Positions 36,913 to 46,076 of a stretch of 64,000 nucleotides of DNA are shown here, in pieces. Every line of letters starts with the position of its first letter. Position 1 is the first letter of the stretch. Source of the DNA: Aquimarina aquimarini (GTDB lineage Bacteria; Bacteroidota; Bacteroidia; Flavobacteriales; Flavobacteriaceae); assembly GCF_900299535.1 (NCBI RefSeq), contig NZ_OMKE01000006.1, forward strand, positions 97,882-161,881. Reading direction: 5' to 3'. The notes under the pieces were generated by a model. That model made no database searches and was not told where the DNA came from. It worked only from the letters and a program-made list of their open reading frames with translations. The translations under genes and the position numbers were made by a program.

Positions 36913-38373
36913 ATGCTAAAACAACAACTAAATTTTAAGCTTTCTCAAAAACTTTCTCCACAACAAATTCAGTTGATGAAATTGATTCAATTGCCTACGC
37001 AAGCATTTGAACAACGACTAAAACAGGAAATGGAAGAAAACCCTGCACTTGATAGTGGCAAAGACAAAGCAGATGAATTTGAAGATACATTTAGCAATGA
37101 AAATACTGAGGAAGAAGATTACGGCACAGAAAAAATAGAAACCGAAATCAATGTTGATGAATATCTAAGTGATGATGAAATCCCAAGTTATCGATTAAGC
37201 TCTAACAACTACAGTAGTGATGATGAAGAAAAAAGTGTACCTTATGCATCAGGTACTTCATTTCACCAACACTTGGTCAATCAATTAAACACCTATCGAC
37301 TTAACGAAGAAGAAAGAGAAATCGCAGAATTTCTTGTAGGTAGTGTAGATGAAAGTGGATATATAAGAAGATCCTTATCTGATATTCTCGATGATCTGGC
37401 ATTTACTCAAAATGTATATACTACAGAAGATAAAATAGAAAGTATTTTACAAATAGTACATCAACTAGATCCTGCTGGTGTAGGTGCCCGTAATTTACAA
37501 GAGTGCCTTTGGATTCAATTAGACAGAAAAGAAATCACGATTCCTATAAAATTAGCATCAGAGATATTAAAAAAAGCCTTTGATCATTTTAGCAAAAAAC
37601 ACTACGACAAGCTTTTATTAAAATTTGATGTTACCAAAGACCAATTAAAAGAGGCTATTGATGAAATTGAGCACCTAAACCCTAAACCAGGAGGTGCCTA
37701 TGCGGGTAATAACCGTATGATAGAACATGTGGTTCCTGATTTTACAATTAGAATCATAGATGGCGAACTAGAGCTAACATTAAATGGGCGAAATGCACCT
37801 GAGCTTCACGTATCTAGAGAGTACAACAATATGCTTCAGGGATACAAAGCCAGTAAAGAGAAATCTAAGTCTCAAAAAGATGCTGTTTTATTTATCAAAC
37901 AAAAGCTTGATGCTGCAAAATGGTTTATTGAGGCAGTAAAACAAAGACAACAAACACTTTTTGTGACCATGAGTGCAATAATGCACTATCAAAAAAGTTA
38001 TTTTCTTAGTGGAGATGAACGAAACCTCAAACCAATGATCCTAAAAGACATTGCAGACGAGATTGGCATGGATGTAAGTACCGTTTCTAGAGTAGCAAAC
38101 AGTAAGTATGTTGATACCCCTTACGGAACAAAGCTTATCAAAGAATTCTTTTCTGAATCAATGACCAATGATCAGGGTGAAGAAGTCTCTACACGAGAAA
38201 TAAAGAAAATACTGGAAATAACTATAGGTGAAGAAGACAAGAAAAAACCACTCACAGATGAGAAACTTGCCAAAATTCTAAAAGAAAAAGGATATCCTAT
38301 AGCCAGAAGAACTGTAGCCAAATACAGAGAACAATTAGATATTCCTGTTGCCAGGTTACGAAAGAAAATTTAA
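36913..38373 (+). CDS. rpoN: RNA polymerase sigma-54 factor
   Basis: From the ATG at 36913 (MLKQQLNFKLSQKLSPQQIQ), 486 residues. Region I (Gln/Leu-rich, LKQEMEENPAL) is followed by an acidic region II, the core-binding domain (about 120-310), an HTH region (LKDIADEIGMDVSTVSRVAN) and the C-terminal RpoN box ARRTVAKYREQLDIP. Sigma-54 directs transcription from -24/-12 promoters with AAA activators; none of those activators is in the window. A TTG at 36874 would add 13 residues and is unlikely. The next gene overlaps its stop by one base. Confidence 0.97.
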   Translation: MLKQQLNFKLSQKLSPQQIQLMKLIQLPTQAFEQRLKQEMEENPALDSGKDKADEFEDTFSNENTEEEDYGTEKIETEINVDEYLSDDEIPSYRLSSNNYSSDDEEKSVPYASGTSFHQHLVNQLNTYRLNEEEREIAEFLVGSVDESGYIRRSLSDILDDLAFTQNVYTTEDKIESILQIVHQLDPAGVGARNLQECLWIQLDRKEITIPIKLASEILKKAFDHFSKKHYDKLLLKFDVTKDQLKEAIDEIEHLNPKPGGAYAGNNRMIEHVVPDFTIRIIDGELELTLNGRNAPELHVSREYNNMLQGYKASKEKSKSQKDAVLFIKQKLDAAKWFIEAVKQRQQTLFVTMSAIMHYQKSYFLSGDERNLKPMILKDIADEIGMDVSTVSRVANSKYVDTPYGTKLIKEFFSESMTNDQGEEVSTREIKKILEITIGEEDKKKPLTDEKLAKILKEKGYPIARRTVAKYREQLDIPVARLRKKI

Positions 38374-38978
38374 TGAATTTTTTTCTACGAAGTGCTTCTT
38401 ATGTTTTACACCCACTATTGATGCCTCTTATCGGTGCGATAATTTATTTTTATACCGCCCCTAGATTCATCCCTGACGAAATTATACGTGCCAAAATTTT
38501 TGGGCTCGTTGTCCTTACTATTCTAATACCTATAGTATTATTCTTTTTACTCAGAAACCTTGGCACCATAACCTCTATACACTTAGAAACTGTAAAGCAA
38601 CGAAAAATACCACTATTACTACAATCAATCCTACTGATTATAGTGATAAAAATGGTGATCGATGTATATCACTATCCTGAATTATATTTTTTCTTTTTAG
38701 GGATTCTACTCTCATCTTTAAGCGCCATCTTTATGACATTGTTTAATATCAAAGCAAGTCTACATATGATTGGTATTAGCGGGATCACTATGTTTACAAT
38801 AGCAATAAGTATTCACTTTGGGCTTAATTTAACTATATTAATTGCCGTATTGATGATTGCCAATGGATTGGTTGCTTCTTCAAGATTACACTATAAAGCA
38901 CATAGTAATCTAGAGCTTATTTTAGGCCTTTTGATCGGGGTTATCCCACAACTTACACTAATCAATTTTTGGTTATAA
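38373..38978 (+). CDS. Integral membrane protein downstream of rpoN
   Basis: Encodes 201 residues with about six hydrophobic helices. The segments NIKASLHMIGISGIT and ASRLHYKAHSNLELILG resemble the last motifs of PAP2-type phosphatases but the full catalytic set is not evident, so function is uncertain. It starts on the last base of the rpoN stop codon (TAATG) and is therefore coupled to it. Confidence 0.8.
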   Translation: MNFFLRSASYVLHPLLMPLIGAIIYFYTAPRFIPDEIIRAKIFGLVVLTILIPIVLFFLLRNLGTITSIHLETVKQRKIPLLLQSILLIIVIKMVIDVYHYPELYFFFLGILLSSLSAIFMTLFNIKASLHMIGISGITMFTIAISIHFGLNLTILIAVLMIANGLVASSRLHYKAHSNLELILGLLIGVIPQLTLINFWL

Positions 38979-38980
38979 GC

Positions 38981-39688
38981 TTACAAGATATAAAACATCA
39001 GCCCTATTTTTACGGTATTCAATCCCACGGGCTCCCCTTGAATCGTTGCATTGTTATTAAACAATGGATTTAAGCTATAATAAAAATGAAAATTAAAGGT
39101 ATTCCATCCAAAAGTAAAAGTCGTCCCCACTCTCCACCTATTCAGCTCATCAACCTTTGTTTGCTTTACCTGATTACCACGTTGTCTAAAATTAGAATTA
39201 AAAGAACTCATATATCCCAATTTAATTCCTGTGTAAATCCTATAAAACTTATGTGTTTGTGGTGTAGAAGTACGCCATCTAAGTTCAAAAGGAGCTTCTA
39301 TCAAGTGAGTAGTAAATCTATTTGTATTATAATCAATCCCATCTAGAGTACTAAATATACTACCTCCTTCTCCTTCTTCTTCACCAATAAATAAATCCTG
39401 ATTATATACATTCAAAGAATATCCTAAACCAAGCCCTATTGCAACATTACGCTTTTTATTGATAGGCATATCTCTAATAAAACCTAAATGCATTCCTCCC
39501 GAAAATCCAGACTGATTGACATCCTTTGGTTTATTGAGTAATAAATTTACCGTTACACCAACATAAAATTGATCTTCTCGATACAGAGAATCTACTGCCA
39601 CTGGCTCAGTAGAATTCAAGAGGTTTTCTTGTGCCGACCCAAGAAACACAAACAAATAAAAACAAACAAATAAAAATAAACTCTTCAT
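38981..39688 (-). CDS. PorT-like outer-membrane beta-barrel protein
   Basis: Encodes 235 residues with a signal peptide (FLFVCFYLFVFLGSAQ) and alternating aromatic/Gly beta strands up to a terminal LMFYIL, as in small Bacteroidota outer-membrane barrels of the porin/PorT family. It lies on the minus strand just after the ExbD cluster, separated by a terminator, so it is probably its own unit. Specific role unknown. Confidence 0.82.
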   Translation of the reverse strand: MKSLFLFVCFYLFVFLGSAQENLLNSTEPVAVDSLYREDQFYVGVTVNLLLNKPKDVNQSGFSGGMHLGFIRDMPINKKRNVAIGLGLGYSLNVYNQDLFIGEEEGEGGSIFSTLDGIDYNTNRFTTHLIEAPFELRWRTSTPQTHKFYRIYTGIKLGYMSSFNSNFRQRGNQVKQTKVDELNRWRVGTTFTFGWNTFNFHFYYSLNPLFNNNATIQGEPVGLNTVKIGLMFYIL

Positions 39689-39757
39689 ATATGGTTACTA
39701 AAATAAATCTATTTATTCAGAAATAAGAAAAACTTCATAAAAACAAGTCAAAATTAG

Positions 39758-39783
39758 AAAAACCCTGCTCAACAAAAGCAGGG
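39758..39783 (-). terminator. Terminator of the second ExbD pair
   Basis: CCCTGCT (39763-39769) with AGCAGGG (39777-39783), seven-base loop; on the minus strand five T follow. It lies 35 bases after the ExbD stop. A related CCTGCT-type hairpin follows the first ExbD pair. Confidence 0.85.
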
Positions 39784-39817
39784 CTCAACACTTATAACTG
39801 AACAGATCAGTTTTTCA

Positions 39818-40303
39818 CTATTTCTTCGGGATATGATTACCAACACTACCTTTTTTGGTTGCATAATTAATTTTGAGTGCATTCACTTTTTTCAATTCCT
39901 TTTTAATATCACCCACCAACCCCATTCTAGTATCTTCATCAACTTTTAATGAAGTAATCATAAAAGGATGCAAGGCATCCCTTTTTGCAGCTCTCTCTGC
40001 CAATATAAACGCTTTTATATCCTTTAAATCTGCAAATTTATCATTCAATTGAATTCTAGCCTCTGAACCAATATTTTTATATCTCGAACTAGGCTTACCA
40101 GCATACACATTCATAATTAGATTTTTGTTATCTAATTTTTCAATTTGATCTGCCTGAGGTAGTTTATTTTCAACTATAAGAACATTTTTTCTCATAACAG
40201 TAGCCACCATAAAGAAAAACAACAACATAAACACAATATCAGGTAATGATGCTGTTGAAATTTCTGGCAACTGTGTGTGTTTTTTATTTTTGAATTTTGA
40301 CAT
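39818..40303 (-). CDS. exbD: ExbD/TolR-family protein (second pair, short type)
   Basis: Encodes 161 residues. One transmembrane helix with the conserved proton-path Asp (STASLPDIVFMLLFFFMVATV) and a periplasmic domain. ExbD works with ExbB to energise TonB-dependent receptors using the proton gradient. It is a clear paralogue of the gene at 41373, sharing the start MSKFK.KK and the segment VADQIEKLD / QADQIEKLD and RIQLNDKFAD. Follows the long-type ExbD by 17 bases. Confidence 0.92.
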   Translation of the reverse strand: MSKFKNKKHTQLPEISTASLPDIVFMLLFFFMVATVMRKNVLIVENKLPQADQIEKLDNKNLIMNVYAGKPSSRYKNIGSEARIQLNDKFADLKDIKAFILAERAAKRDALHPFMITSLKVDEDTRMGLVGDIKKELKKVNALKINYATKKGSVGNHIPKK

Positions 40304-40320
40304 AATAACAACTATTTAGA

Positions 40321-40929
40321 TTAATAATTACGAACTGGCTCTGCCTCTGAAAGCTTTTCAGGATACATAGATTTAATTTTTTTGATCCTTTCCTTTAACA
40401 AAACCTGATTAGAATGACTGGCATCTTTCAGTAGGTTTTTCATCTCTTTAAAAGAAACACCGTATAATCGTTTTGCTTCTCGATCACGAAGCTCTGTATA
40501 GGCGCCAACCAGTTCATTCTGTACAGTTACATACGTTCCATAATTAGTTTCTCTATTATTTACTAAGGATATTATCGCTTTATCAGGATGATCAGAGGAT
40601 TGATCATCTTTATTGCCTTTACAATAATTACATTGCCAATCTCCTACTCCAGCTCCATTATCCAAAAATGCTATAGCAGCCCTTTTCAGTGCCCCTATAT
40701 CCATTATAGCGCCTTCAACCAACAATTCATTATGTTGATTTAGTTCAACCCTAAAAATATTCTTCTCTTTAACAATAGTCTTTTCAGCATCATCTATAAG
40801 AGGTGGAAGTTTTCTACTAATACCATGATCTGTTTCTATAGTTGTAGTAACTAAAAAAAAGATGAGTAATAAAAATGCAATATCTGCCATAGATCCTGCA
40901 TTTACACTTGGTGCTAATCTTCTTGTCAT
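40321..40929 (-). CDS. exbD: ExbD/TolR-family protein (second pair, long type)
   Basis: Encodes 202 residues. The helix GSMADIAFLLLIFFLVTTTI carries the conserved Asp; the periplasmic part has a CNYC pair absent from typical ExbD. It is a paralogue of 41877 (shared GISRKLPP, NNRETNY, LFPEKLSEAEP-like ending). First gene of the second ExbD pair; 443 bases separate it from the first pair. Confidence 0.92.
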   Translation of the reverse strand: MTRRLAPSVNAGSMADIAFLLLIFFLVTTTIETDHGISRKLPPLIDDAEKTIVKEKNIFRVELNQHNELLVEGAIMDIGALKRAAIAFLDNGAGVGDWQCNYCKGNKDDQSSDHPDKAIISLVNNRETNYGTYVTVQNELVGAYTELRDREAKRLYGVSFKEMKNLLKDASHSNQVLLKERIKKIKSMYPEKLSEAEPVRNY

Positions 40930-41372
40930 AATAAATATATTTAATTAATAATTCACTTACAGAATCAGCAAACTGTGAATTCATGTGACAAGAAATAGGT
41001 AGAAAGAAAATATATTGAAACTATTTTATCTATGTATTTAATATCACTTTTGGAAGGCTAGATATTGATACTATAGAACAGCATACCATCTTTTGGTTTT
41101 GGCAATTGTGCTAAAAAAATTGCATGTAGTTGCTATTCCAAAGTCAAAAAGAGGTATTACATCACAGTTAGTATTATAAATTTTAACAATTGTTATGCCA
41201 TTTTTAGGTTTTATACACACTAAATGGGATTTTAATACTCCTAAGATTATATAGAAATTCAAGGTCTTTACAAGCTTAGAGGAAGTTTGTTTGATAAACA
41301 AAAAAAATCCTGCTCCACAAAGGAACAGGATTTACAATATCCTATTTTGATATTTTCTATACTGGTATTAAA
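40930..41372. other. Spacer between the two ExbD pairs
   Basis: 443 bases with the terminator of the first pair at 41294-41333. The rest shows no convincing gene; a 76-residue minus-strand frame there has no coding features. Confidence 0.5.
41294..41333 (-). terminator. Terminator of the first ExbD pair
   Basis: AAATCCTGCTCC (41305-41316) pairs with GGAACAGGATTT (41322-41333) with one mismatch; on the minus strand it is followed by a seven-T tract. It lies 40 bases after the ExbD stop. Confidence 0.9.
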
Positions 41373-41855
41373 TTATTTGAAGTTATCAGTAGCACTACCA
41401 GACTTGGTAGTATAATTAATTTTTAATGCCTGAACTTCTCTTAATTCTTTTTTAATATCACCAACTAGACCCATATTAGTTTTACCATCTATTTTTAGGG
41501 CTGTAATAAGAAAAGGTATTTCCTCTTCTCTTCTAGCGGCTCTTTCAGCCAAAACAAACGCTTTGACTTCACTTACATCAGCGAACTTATCATTAAGCTG
41601 TATTCTAGCCTGATTACCTGCACTAGAGCGGTATCTTGAGCTAGGCTTACCAGCATAAATATACATTACCAAGTTTTTCTTATCTAATTTTTCTATTTGA
41701 TCTGCAACTGGTAATTTGTTATCTATCATTAATGTATTCTTACGCATTACTGTTGCAACCATGAAGAAAAACAATAACATAAATACAATATCTGGTAACG
41801 ACGCCGTAGAAACGGGAGGTAACTCACCACTCTTTTTCTTTTTAAACTTAGACAT
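41373..41855 (-). CDS. exbD: ExbD/TolR-family protein (first pair, short type)
   Basis: Encodes 160 residues with the Asp-bearing helix SLPDIVFMLLFFFMVATVM and a periplasmic domain (RIQLNDKFADVSEVKAFVLA). Located 21 bases after the long-type ExbD in the ExbB operon, so it is likely part of the main TonB energy complex. Paralogue of 39818. Confidence 0.93.
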   Translation of the reverse strand: MSKFKKKKSGELPPVSTASLPDIVFMLLFFFMVATVMRKNTLMIDNKLPVADQIEKLDKKNLVMYIYAGKPSSRYRSSAGNQARIQLNDKFADVSEVKAFVLAERAARREEEIPFLITALKIDGKTNMGLVGDIKKELREVQALKINYTTKSGSATDNFK

Positions 41856-41876
41856 AAGAATTCTGTTTTTATGTTA

Positions 41877-42485
41877 TTATTTTTTTGGTTCTGCTTCTGA
41901 AAGTTTTTCAGGGAACAAAGCTTGTATTTTCTTAATATCTTCTTTAAGCTTAGTCTTGCTTCCAGAGAAATTTACGTCATCAAAATCTTTCTCCATTTGT
42001 TCGAAAGTTTTTCCGTAAATACGTTGTGCTTCTCTATTACGCAACGTAGTATACGCTGCTACCAGCTCATTCTGAACTGCAATATAAGTAGCATAATTAG
42101 TTTCTCTGTTGTTATTTAAAGAAATTACAGCTTTTGTTGGATTATCAGACGATGAAGGATCTCTAGACCCTTGACAGTACTTACATGCCTCTGATCCTGC
42201 TCCACCTCCGTTATCCAAAAACTTAATAGCAGCTTCTCGAAGATCTTTTAACTCCATAGGAGATTCTTCTACCAATAGATCGTTATTCTTATTAAGCTCT
42301 ACAACAAAAATATTCTTTTGTTTAAGAACTGGCGGAATTACATCCTCCTCCTGTGGCGGAGGAAGCTTACGGCTAATACCTGTATCTGTTTCGATAGTGG
42401 TAGTAACCAGGAAAAATATAAGAAGTAAGAAGGCAATATCCGCCATAGATCCTGCATTTACTTCTGGTGCTGCTCTTCTTGCCAT
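41877..42485 (-). CDS. exbD: ExbD/TolR-family protein (first pair, long type)
   Basis: Encodes 202 residues: N-terminal MARRAAPEVNAGSMADIAFL, one helix with conserved Asp, and a periplasmic domain with a CKYC pair. It follows the 164-residue membrane protein by 4 bases, which places it in the ExbB operon. Paralogue of 40321. Confidence 0.93.
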   Translation of the reverse strand: MARRAAPEVNAGSMADIAFLLLIFFLVTTTIETDTGISRKLPPPQEEDVIPPVLKQKNIFVVELNKNNDLLVEESPMELKDLREAAIKFLDNGGGAGSEACKYCQGSRDPSSSDNPTKAVISLNNNRETNYATYIAVQNELVAAYTTLRNREAQRIYGKTFEQMEKDFDDVNFSGSKTKLKEDIKKIQALFPEKLSEAEPKK

Positions 42486-42489
42486 ATTA

Positions 42490-42984
42490 TTACTTAATTA
42501 GTTTTTTAACTCCAGAGAACAACATTAATCCAACTGCGGTAGCAGCCAAGAAATAAAATGTATATAAACCAGCACCTACCCATTTGGATTCACCTGCGGT
42601 TATTATTTCTCCATCTCTTAATGGTGTTTCTACTCCTTCTGCTATAAAATAAGCAACAAGTCCTACAACAAGGAAAGCTACGATTCCTATTGCTGTATTT
42701 TTAAGGCTAGACGGATTTTTTGCTAAGGCAGAAAAAACGGCAATCAATGTAACCACTGCTATACCTATAAAAACAACAAGTGTAAGTGTGTATAATGGAG
42801 TTACTAGCGATGTAGCTTCGTTTAGTATCTCTACAGAACCACCTTCTCTAACAAGGTCTTTGGTTTCTGTAATACCATATTTTTCCATAATATCGTCAAA
42901 GCTATTACTCATCAGGAACAATAAAACTGCTCCTAAAATACCTATAGCCATTACGACATATGATAATATTTTTGAAATTTTCAT
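42490..42984 (-). CDS. Four-helix membrane protein in ExbB/ExbD operon
   Basis: Encodes 164 residues with four hydrophobic helices (near residues 7-24, 60-85, 95-115 and 138-158). No known domain, but proteins of this kind recur between ExbB and ExbD in Flavobacteriaceae operons. Probably an accessory part of the energy-transducing complex (inferred from position). Confidence 0.85.
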   Translation of the reverse strand: MKISKILSYVVMAIGILGAVLLFLMSNSFDDIMEKYGITETKDLVREGGSVEILNEATSLVTPLYTLTLVVFIGIAVVTLIAVFSALAKNPSSLKNTAIGIVAFLVVGLVAYFIAEGVETPLRDGEIITAGESKWVGAGLYTFYFLAATAVGLMLFSGVKKLIK

Positions 42985-43084
42985 GTGACTATTTTTTTAT
43001 TTGGATCGCACATTACACGAATCCTTGAATTACATAAAAGTGTAAACTAAAAAATCTTATAATTCAGATTTTTTTAGACATCGA

Positions 43085-43894
43085 TTATTTCTTTCTCTTG
43101 TAATCTACAAGAATATCGATTAAAGCAATAGAAGCATCTTCCATGTCGTTTACAATTCTATCGATTTTAGCCACGATATAGTTATAAAATATTTGAAGTA
43201 TAATTGCAACAATAAGACCAAATACAGTTGTAAGAAGTGCAACTTTAATACCTCCTGCTACAAGAGATGGCTGCATATCATCTGCTGCTTCAATTTTATC
43301 AAATGCTGTAATCATCCCGATTACCGTACCCATAAATCCAAGCATTGGAGCTAGAGCGATAAATAATGATACCCATGATACGTTTTTCTCTAATTGTCCC
43401 ATTTGAACACCACCGTATGCCACAACTGCTTTTTCTGCTGCGTCTATACTTTCGTCTGCTCTTTCAAGACCTTGATAATATATTGATGCAACAGGTCCCT
43501 TTGTATTTCTACAAACTTCTTTTGCCGCTTCAACACCACCACTACTTAGAGCATCCTCTACATTTTGTTGTAGTTTCTTAGTATTTGTTGTAGAAAGATT
43601 TAAAAAGATAATTCTTTCGATTGCGATCGCAAGACCCAAAATCAAACATATAAGTACGATACCCATAAATACAGGTCCCCCTTGAATAAAACGTTTTTTG
43701 AGATTCTGATGAAATGATATTTCTTCAGAAGGTTTCTCTGATACCGTTTCTTCTTGAGCTGTTGTTGTATTAGTTATAGGAGCAATTAATAATTGCACAT
43801 TTGCCGTTAATAACTGGGCAGGTGCAGTAGATGCTTGTAAGTTTCCAAAAGTCATTACTGCTGCGATTGCCAGAATAGAAAATAATCTTTTCAT
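43085..43894 (-). CDS. exbB: ExbB/TolQ/MotA proton-channel family protein
   Basis: Encodes 269 residues. A first hydrophobic segment near residues 4-22 looks like a signal or extra helix, then the three-helix ExbB core: GPVFMGIVLICLILGLAIAI, LFIALAPMLGFMGTVIGMIT and ALLTTVFGLIVAIILQIFYN. It forms the proton channel that powers TonB. It is the first gene of the operon and ends 100 bases before the small membrane protein. Confidence 0.93.
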   Translation of the reverse strand: MKRLFSILAIAAVMTFGNLQASTAPAQLLTANVQLLIAPITNTTTAQEETVSEKPSEEISFHQNLKKRFIQGGPVFMGIVLICLILGLAIAIERIIFLNLSTTNTKKLQQNVEDALSSGGVEAAKEVCRNTKGPVASIYYQGLERADESIDAAEKAVVAYGGVQMGQLEKNVSWVSLFIALAPMLGFMGTVIGMITAFDKIEAADDMQPSLVAGGIKVALLTTVFGLIVAIILQIFYNYIVAKIDRIVNDMEDASIALIDILVDYKRKK

Positions 43895-43976
43895 TGCGCT
43901 GATTCTTAATTTTAATTAGTTAAAGGGTTAAAGATATAAAAATAATATATATTCTATTAAAAATTTGATAATAATG

Positions 43977-44064
43977 CAGAGAGGAAGGGATTCGAACCCT
44001 CGATACGCTTTTGACGTATACACACTTTCCAGGCGTGCGCCTTCGACCACTCGGCCACCTCTCT
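43977..44064 (-). tRNA. tRNA-Ser (anticodon GGA)
   Basis: The minus strand folds as a class II tRNA: acceptor stem AGAGAGG (44064-44058) with CCTCTCT (43984-43978), discriminator G, D-arm GGCCGAGTGGTCGAAGGC, anticodon loop CTGGAAA (anticodon GGA at 44030-44028), a long variable arm (TACGTCAAAAGCGTA) and T-arm GGGTTCGAATCCC. The long variable arm and GGA anticodon identify serine. CCA is not encoded. Confidence 0.96.
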
Positions 44065-44131
44065 AAGTTTTCCCTATAAAATAAGGATGGGCAAATAACA
44101 AAAAAAATGTTAAAGTGTGAAATTTGAGGCG

Positions 44132-45166
44132 TTAATTTTCTGAGATTTCACCTCGAATAGAAGTTTCATAGATGGTTTTGAGCACCTTAAGCGGTAAATT
44201 TTCACCCAACAAATACATCAATTTTGCCACAGCTGCCTCTGTGGTTATGTCTTTTCCTGAGATAACTCCCACCTTTTTGAGACCAACACTGGTGTCATAT
44301 TTCCCCATTTCGACACTTCCTCCTATACATTGAGTTACATTAATCACAGGAATATTCTTTTTTACAAGATCAGAAATCATAGTAATAAACCACTTTTTTG
44401 TGGTTGTATTACCTGCCCCATATGTTTCTAAAATGACTCCTTCAATCGTTTCTAACGAAAAAATACTCTTCAAAATATGCTCATTTATCCCAGGAAACAT
44501 CTTAACAATAATAATATTGTTATTAAAATGGGTATGATACACCATTTTTTTTCGTCTATTGACAGGCAATAAATATGTGTTATTAATTTTTAGATGAACT
44601 CCAGATTCTACTAAAAACGGATAATTAAGGGATTGAAATGCCTCAAAATGTTCTGCATTTACCTTTGTGGTTCTATTAGCTCTCAGCAATTTATACTCAA
44701 AATAAAGACCTACTTCTGTAATTACTGGTTTTCCTTTTTTTTGTAATGCTGATATTTGCACTGCAGTTATCAGGTTTTCTTTTGCATCTGTTCTAAGGTC
44801 TCCAATAGGCAATTGAGATCCTGTAAAAATGATAGGTTTTGCCAGATTCTCAAACATAAAACTAATTGCAGATGCTGTATATGACATAGTATCACTACCA
44901 TGTAAAACAACAAACCCATCATAGTCATTATAGGCATCATTAATAATACCCCCCAGCTCTCTCCATTGATCTACATTCATATCTGAAGAATCAATAGGTT
45001 TTTCAAAACTAATTGTATCTATACTACAATCCAATTGTCTGAGTTCTGGAATATTTAATAACAGTTCATCAAAATCAAACGCAACCAAGGCTCCAGTTTT
45101 AAAATCCTTTACCATCCCAATGGTACCCCCAGTATATATAAGTAGTATGTTTGGTGAAATATCCAT
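44132..45166 (-). CDS. ansA: Type I L-asparaginase
   Basis: A 344-residue enzyme that hydrolyses asparagine to aspartate and ammonia. Both catalytic Thr motifs are present: ILLIYTGGTIGM near the N-terminus and FVVLHGSDTMSYTAS near residue 90. No signal peptide, so the cytoplasmic type I enzyme. The tatD gene lies 38 bases upstream on the same strand, suggesting an operon. Confidence 0.95.
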   Translation of the reverse strand: MDISPNILLIYTGGTIGMVKDFKTGALVAFDFDELLLNIPELRQLDCSIDTISFEKPIDSSDMNVDQWRELGGIINDAYNDYDGFVVLHGSDTMSYTASAISFMFENLAKPIIFTGSQLPIGDLRTDAKENLITAVQISALQKKGKPVITEVGLYFEYKLLRANRTTKVNAEHFEAFQSLNYPFLVESGVHLKINNTYLLPVNRRKKMVYHTHFNNNIIIVKMFPGINEHILKSIFSLETIEGVILETYGAGNTTTKKWFITMISDLVKKNIPVINVTQCIGGSVEMGKYDTSVGLKKVGVISGKDITTEAAVAKLMYLLGENLPLKVLKTIYETSIRGEISEN

Positions 45167-45204
45167 ACAGCAAATGAACGAAATTTAAATCACATTGAGT
45201 TTAC

Positions 45205-45993
45205 TTACACCCCAAATACATTTTTAGAATTACGAGTTGTAATTGCAGCCAATTCTTCTATTGGTTTTTGATAGATATCAACAAGTTTTTCGAGAACATT
45301 AATTAGATACGAGCTCTCATTACGTTTACCTCTATATGGTGTAGGCGCAAGATATGGAGCATCTGTTTCTAATACAATATGATCTAGTGAAATTTGATCT
45401 AAAAAGGTATTTATCTTACCATTCTTAAAAGTAACAACACCTCCTATACCTAATTTCATATTATATCCTATAGCTCGATGAGCATCTTCTATAGTTCCTG
45501 TAAAACAATGAAAAATCCCAAACAAATCATCTCCCTTTTCTGACTCCAACACTTCAAAAACCTCATCAAAAGCTTCTCGACAATGTATTACAATAGGTAA
45601 TTTATATTTTTTTGCTAATCGAATCTGATGCAAAAAAGCTTCTTTTTGTATTTCTAATGAGGTAGTATCCCAATATAGATCAATACCTATCTCCCCTATT
45701 GCATAAAACTTTTTATCAGATTTTACATCAAAACGTTTTTCTAATTCTTCTTCTACATGTAGTAGTTCTTCTTTATAATTTTCTTTTACATGTGTAGGAT
45801 GCAACCCCATCATCAAAAAAACATTCTCAGGATATTTTGATTCTATAGCATACATAGACTGGGTATATGCAGAATCAATTGCAGGAACAAAAAAACGTTG
45901 TACTCCATTATCTATTGCGCGTTGCATCATTTCCGCCTGATCTTCATCAAAGGCATCACTATAAATATGGGTGTGAGTATCGGTAAGTATCAT
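45205..45993 (-). CDS. tatD: TatD-family metal-dependent hydrolase
   Basis: A 262-residue TIM-barrel metal hydrolase. Metal ligands are visible: TDTHTHIYSDAF at the start, GEIGIDLYW, IVIHCREAFDEV, FHCFTG and LETDAPYLAPTPYRGKRN. TatD proteins act as 3'-5' exonucleases or DNases on damaged DNA. It is the first gene of a probable pair with ansA. Confidence 0.95.
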   Translation of the reverse strand: MILTDTHTHIYSDAFDEDQAEMMQRAIDNGVQRFFVPAIDSAYTQSMYAIESKYPENVFLMMGLHPTHVKENYKEELLHVEEELEKRFDVKSDKKFYAIGEIGIDLYWDTTSLEIQKEAFLHQIRLAKKYKLPIVIHCREAFDEVFEVLESEKGDDLFGIFHCFTGTIEDAHRAIGYNMKLGIGGVVTFKNGKINTFLDQISLDHIVLETDAPYLAPTPYRGKRNESSYLINVLEKLVDIYQKPIEELAAITTRNSKNVFGV

Positions 45994-46076
45994 GCCGCAA
46001 AAATATTAAATTTTGTGTGCATGTATTATATTTTTTCACAAACAAAATATGTTATGTCCTATATTGAACTATTTAC

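Noticed and set aside
41071..41301. 76-residue minus-strand frame between ExbD pairs
   Set aside because: It runs into the terminator of the first ExbD pair, has no ribosome-binding or domain support, and shows low-complexity hydrophobic composition.
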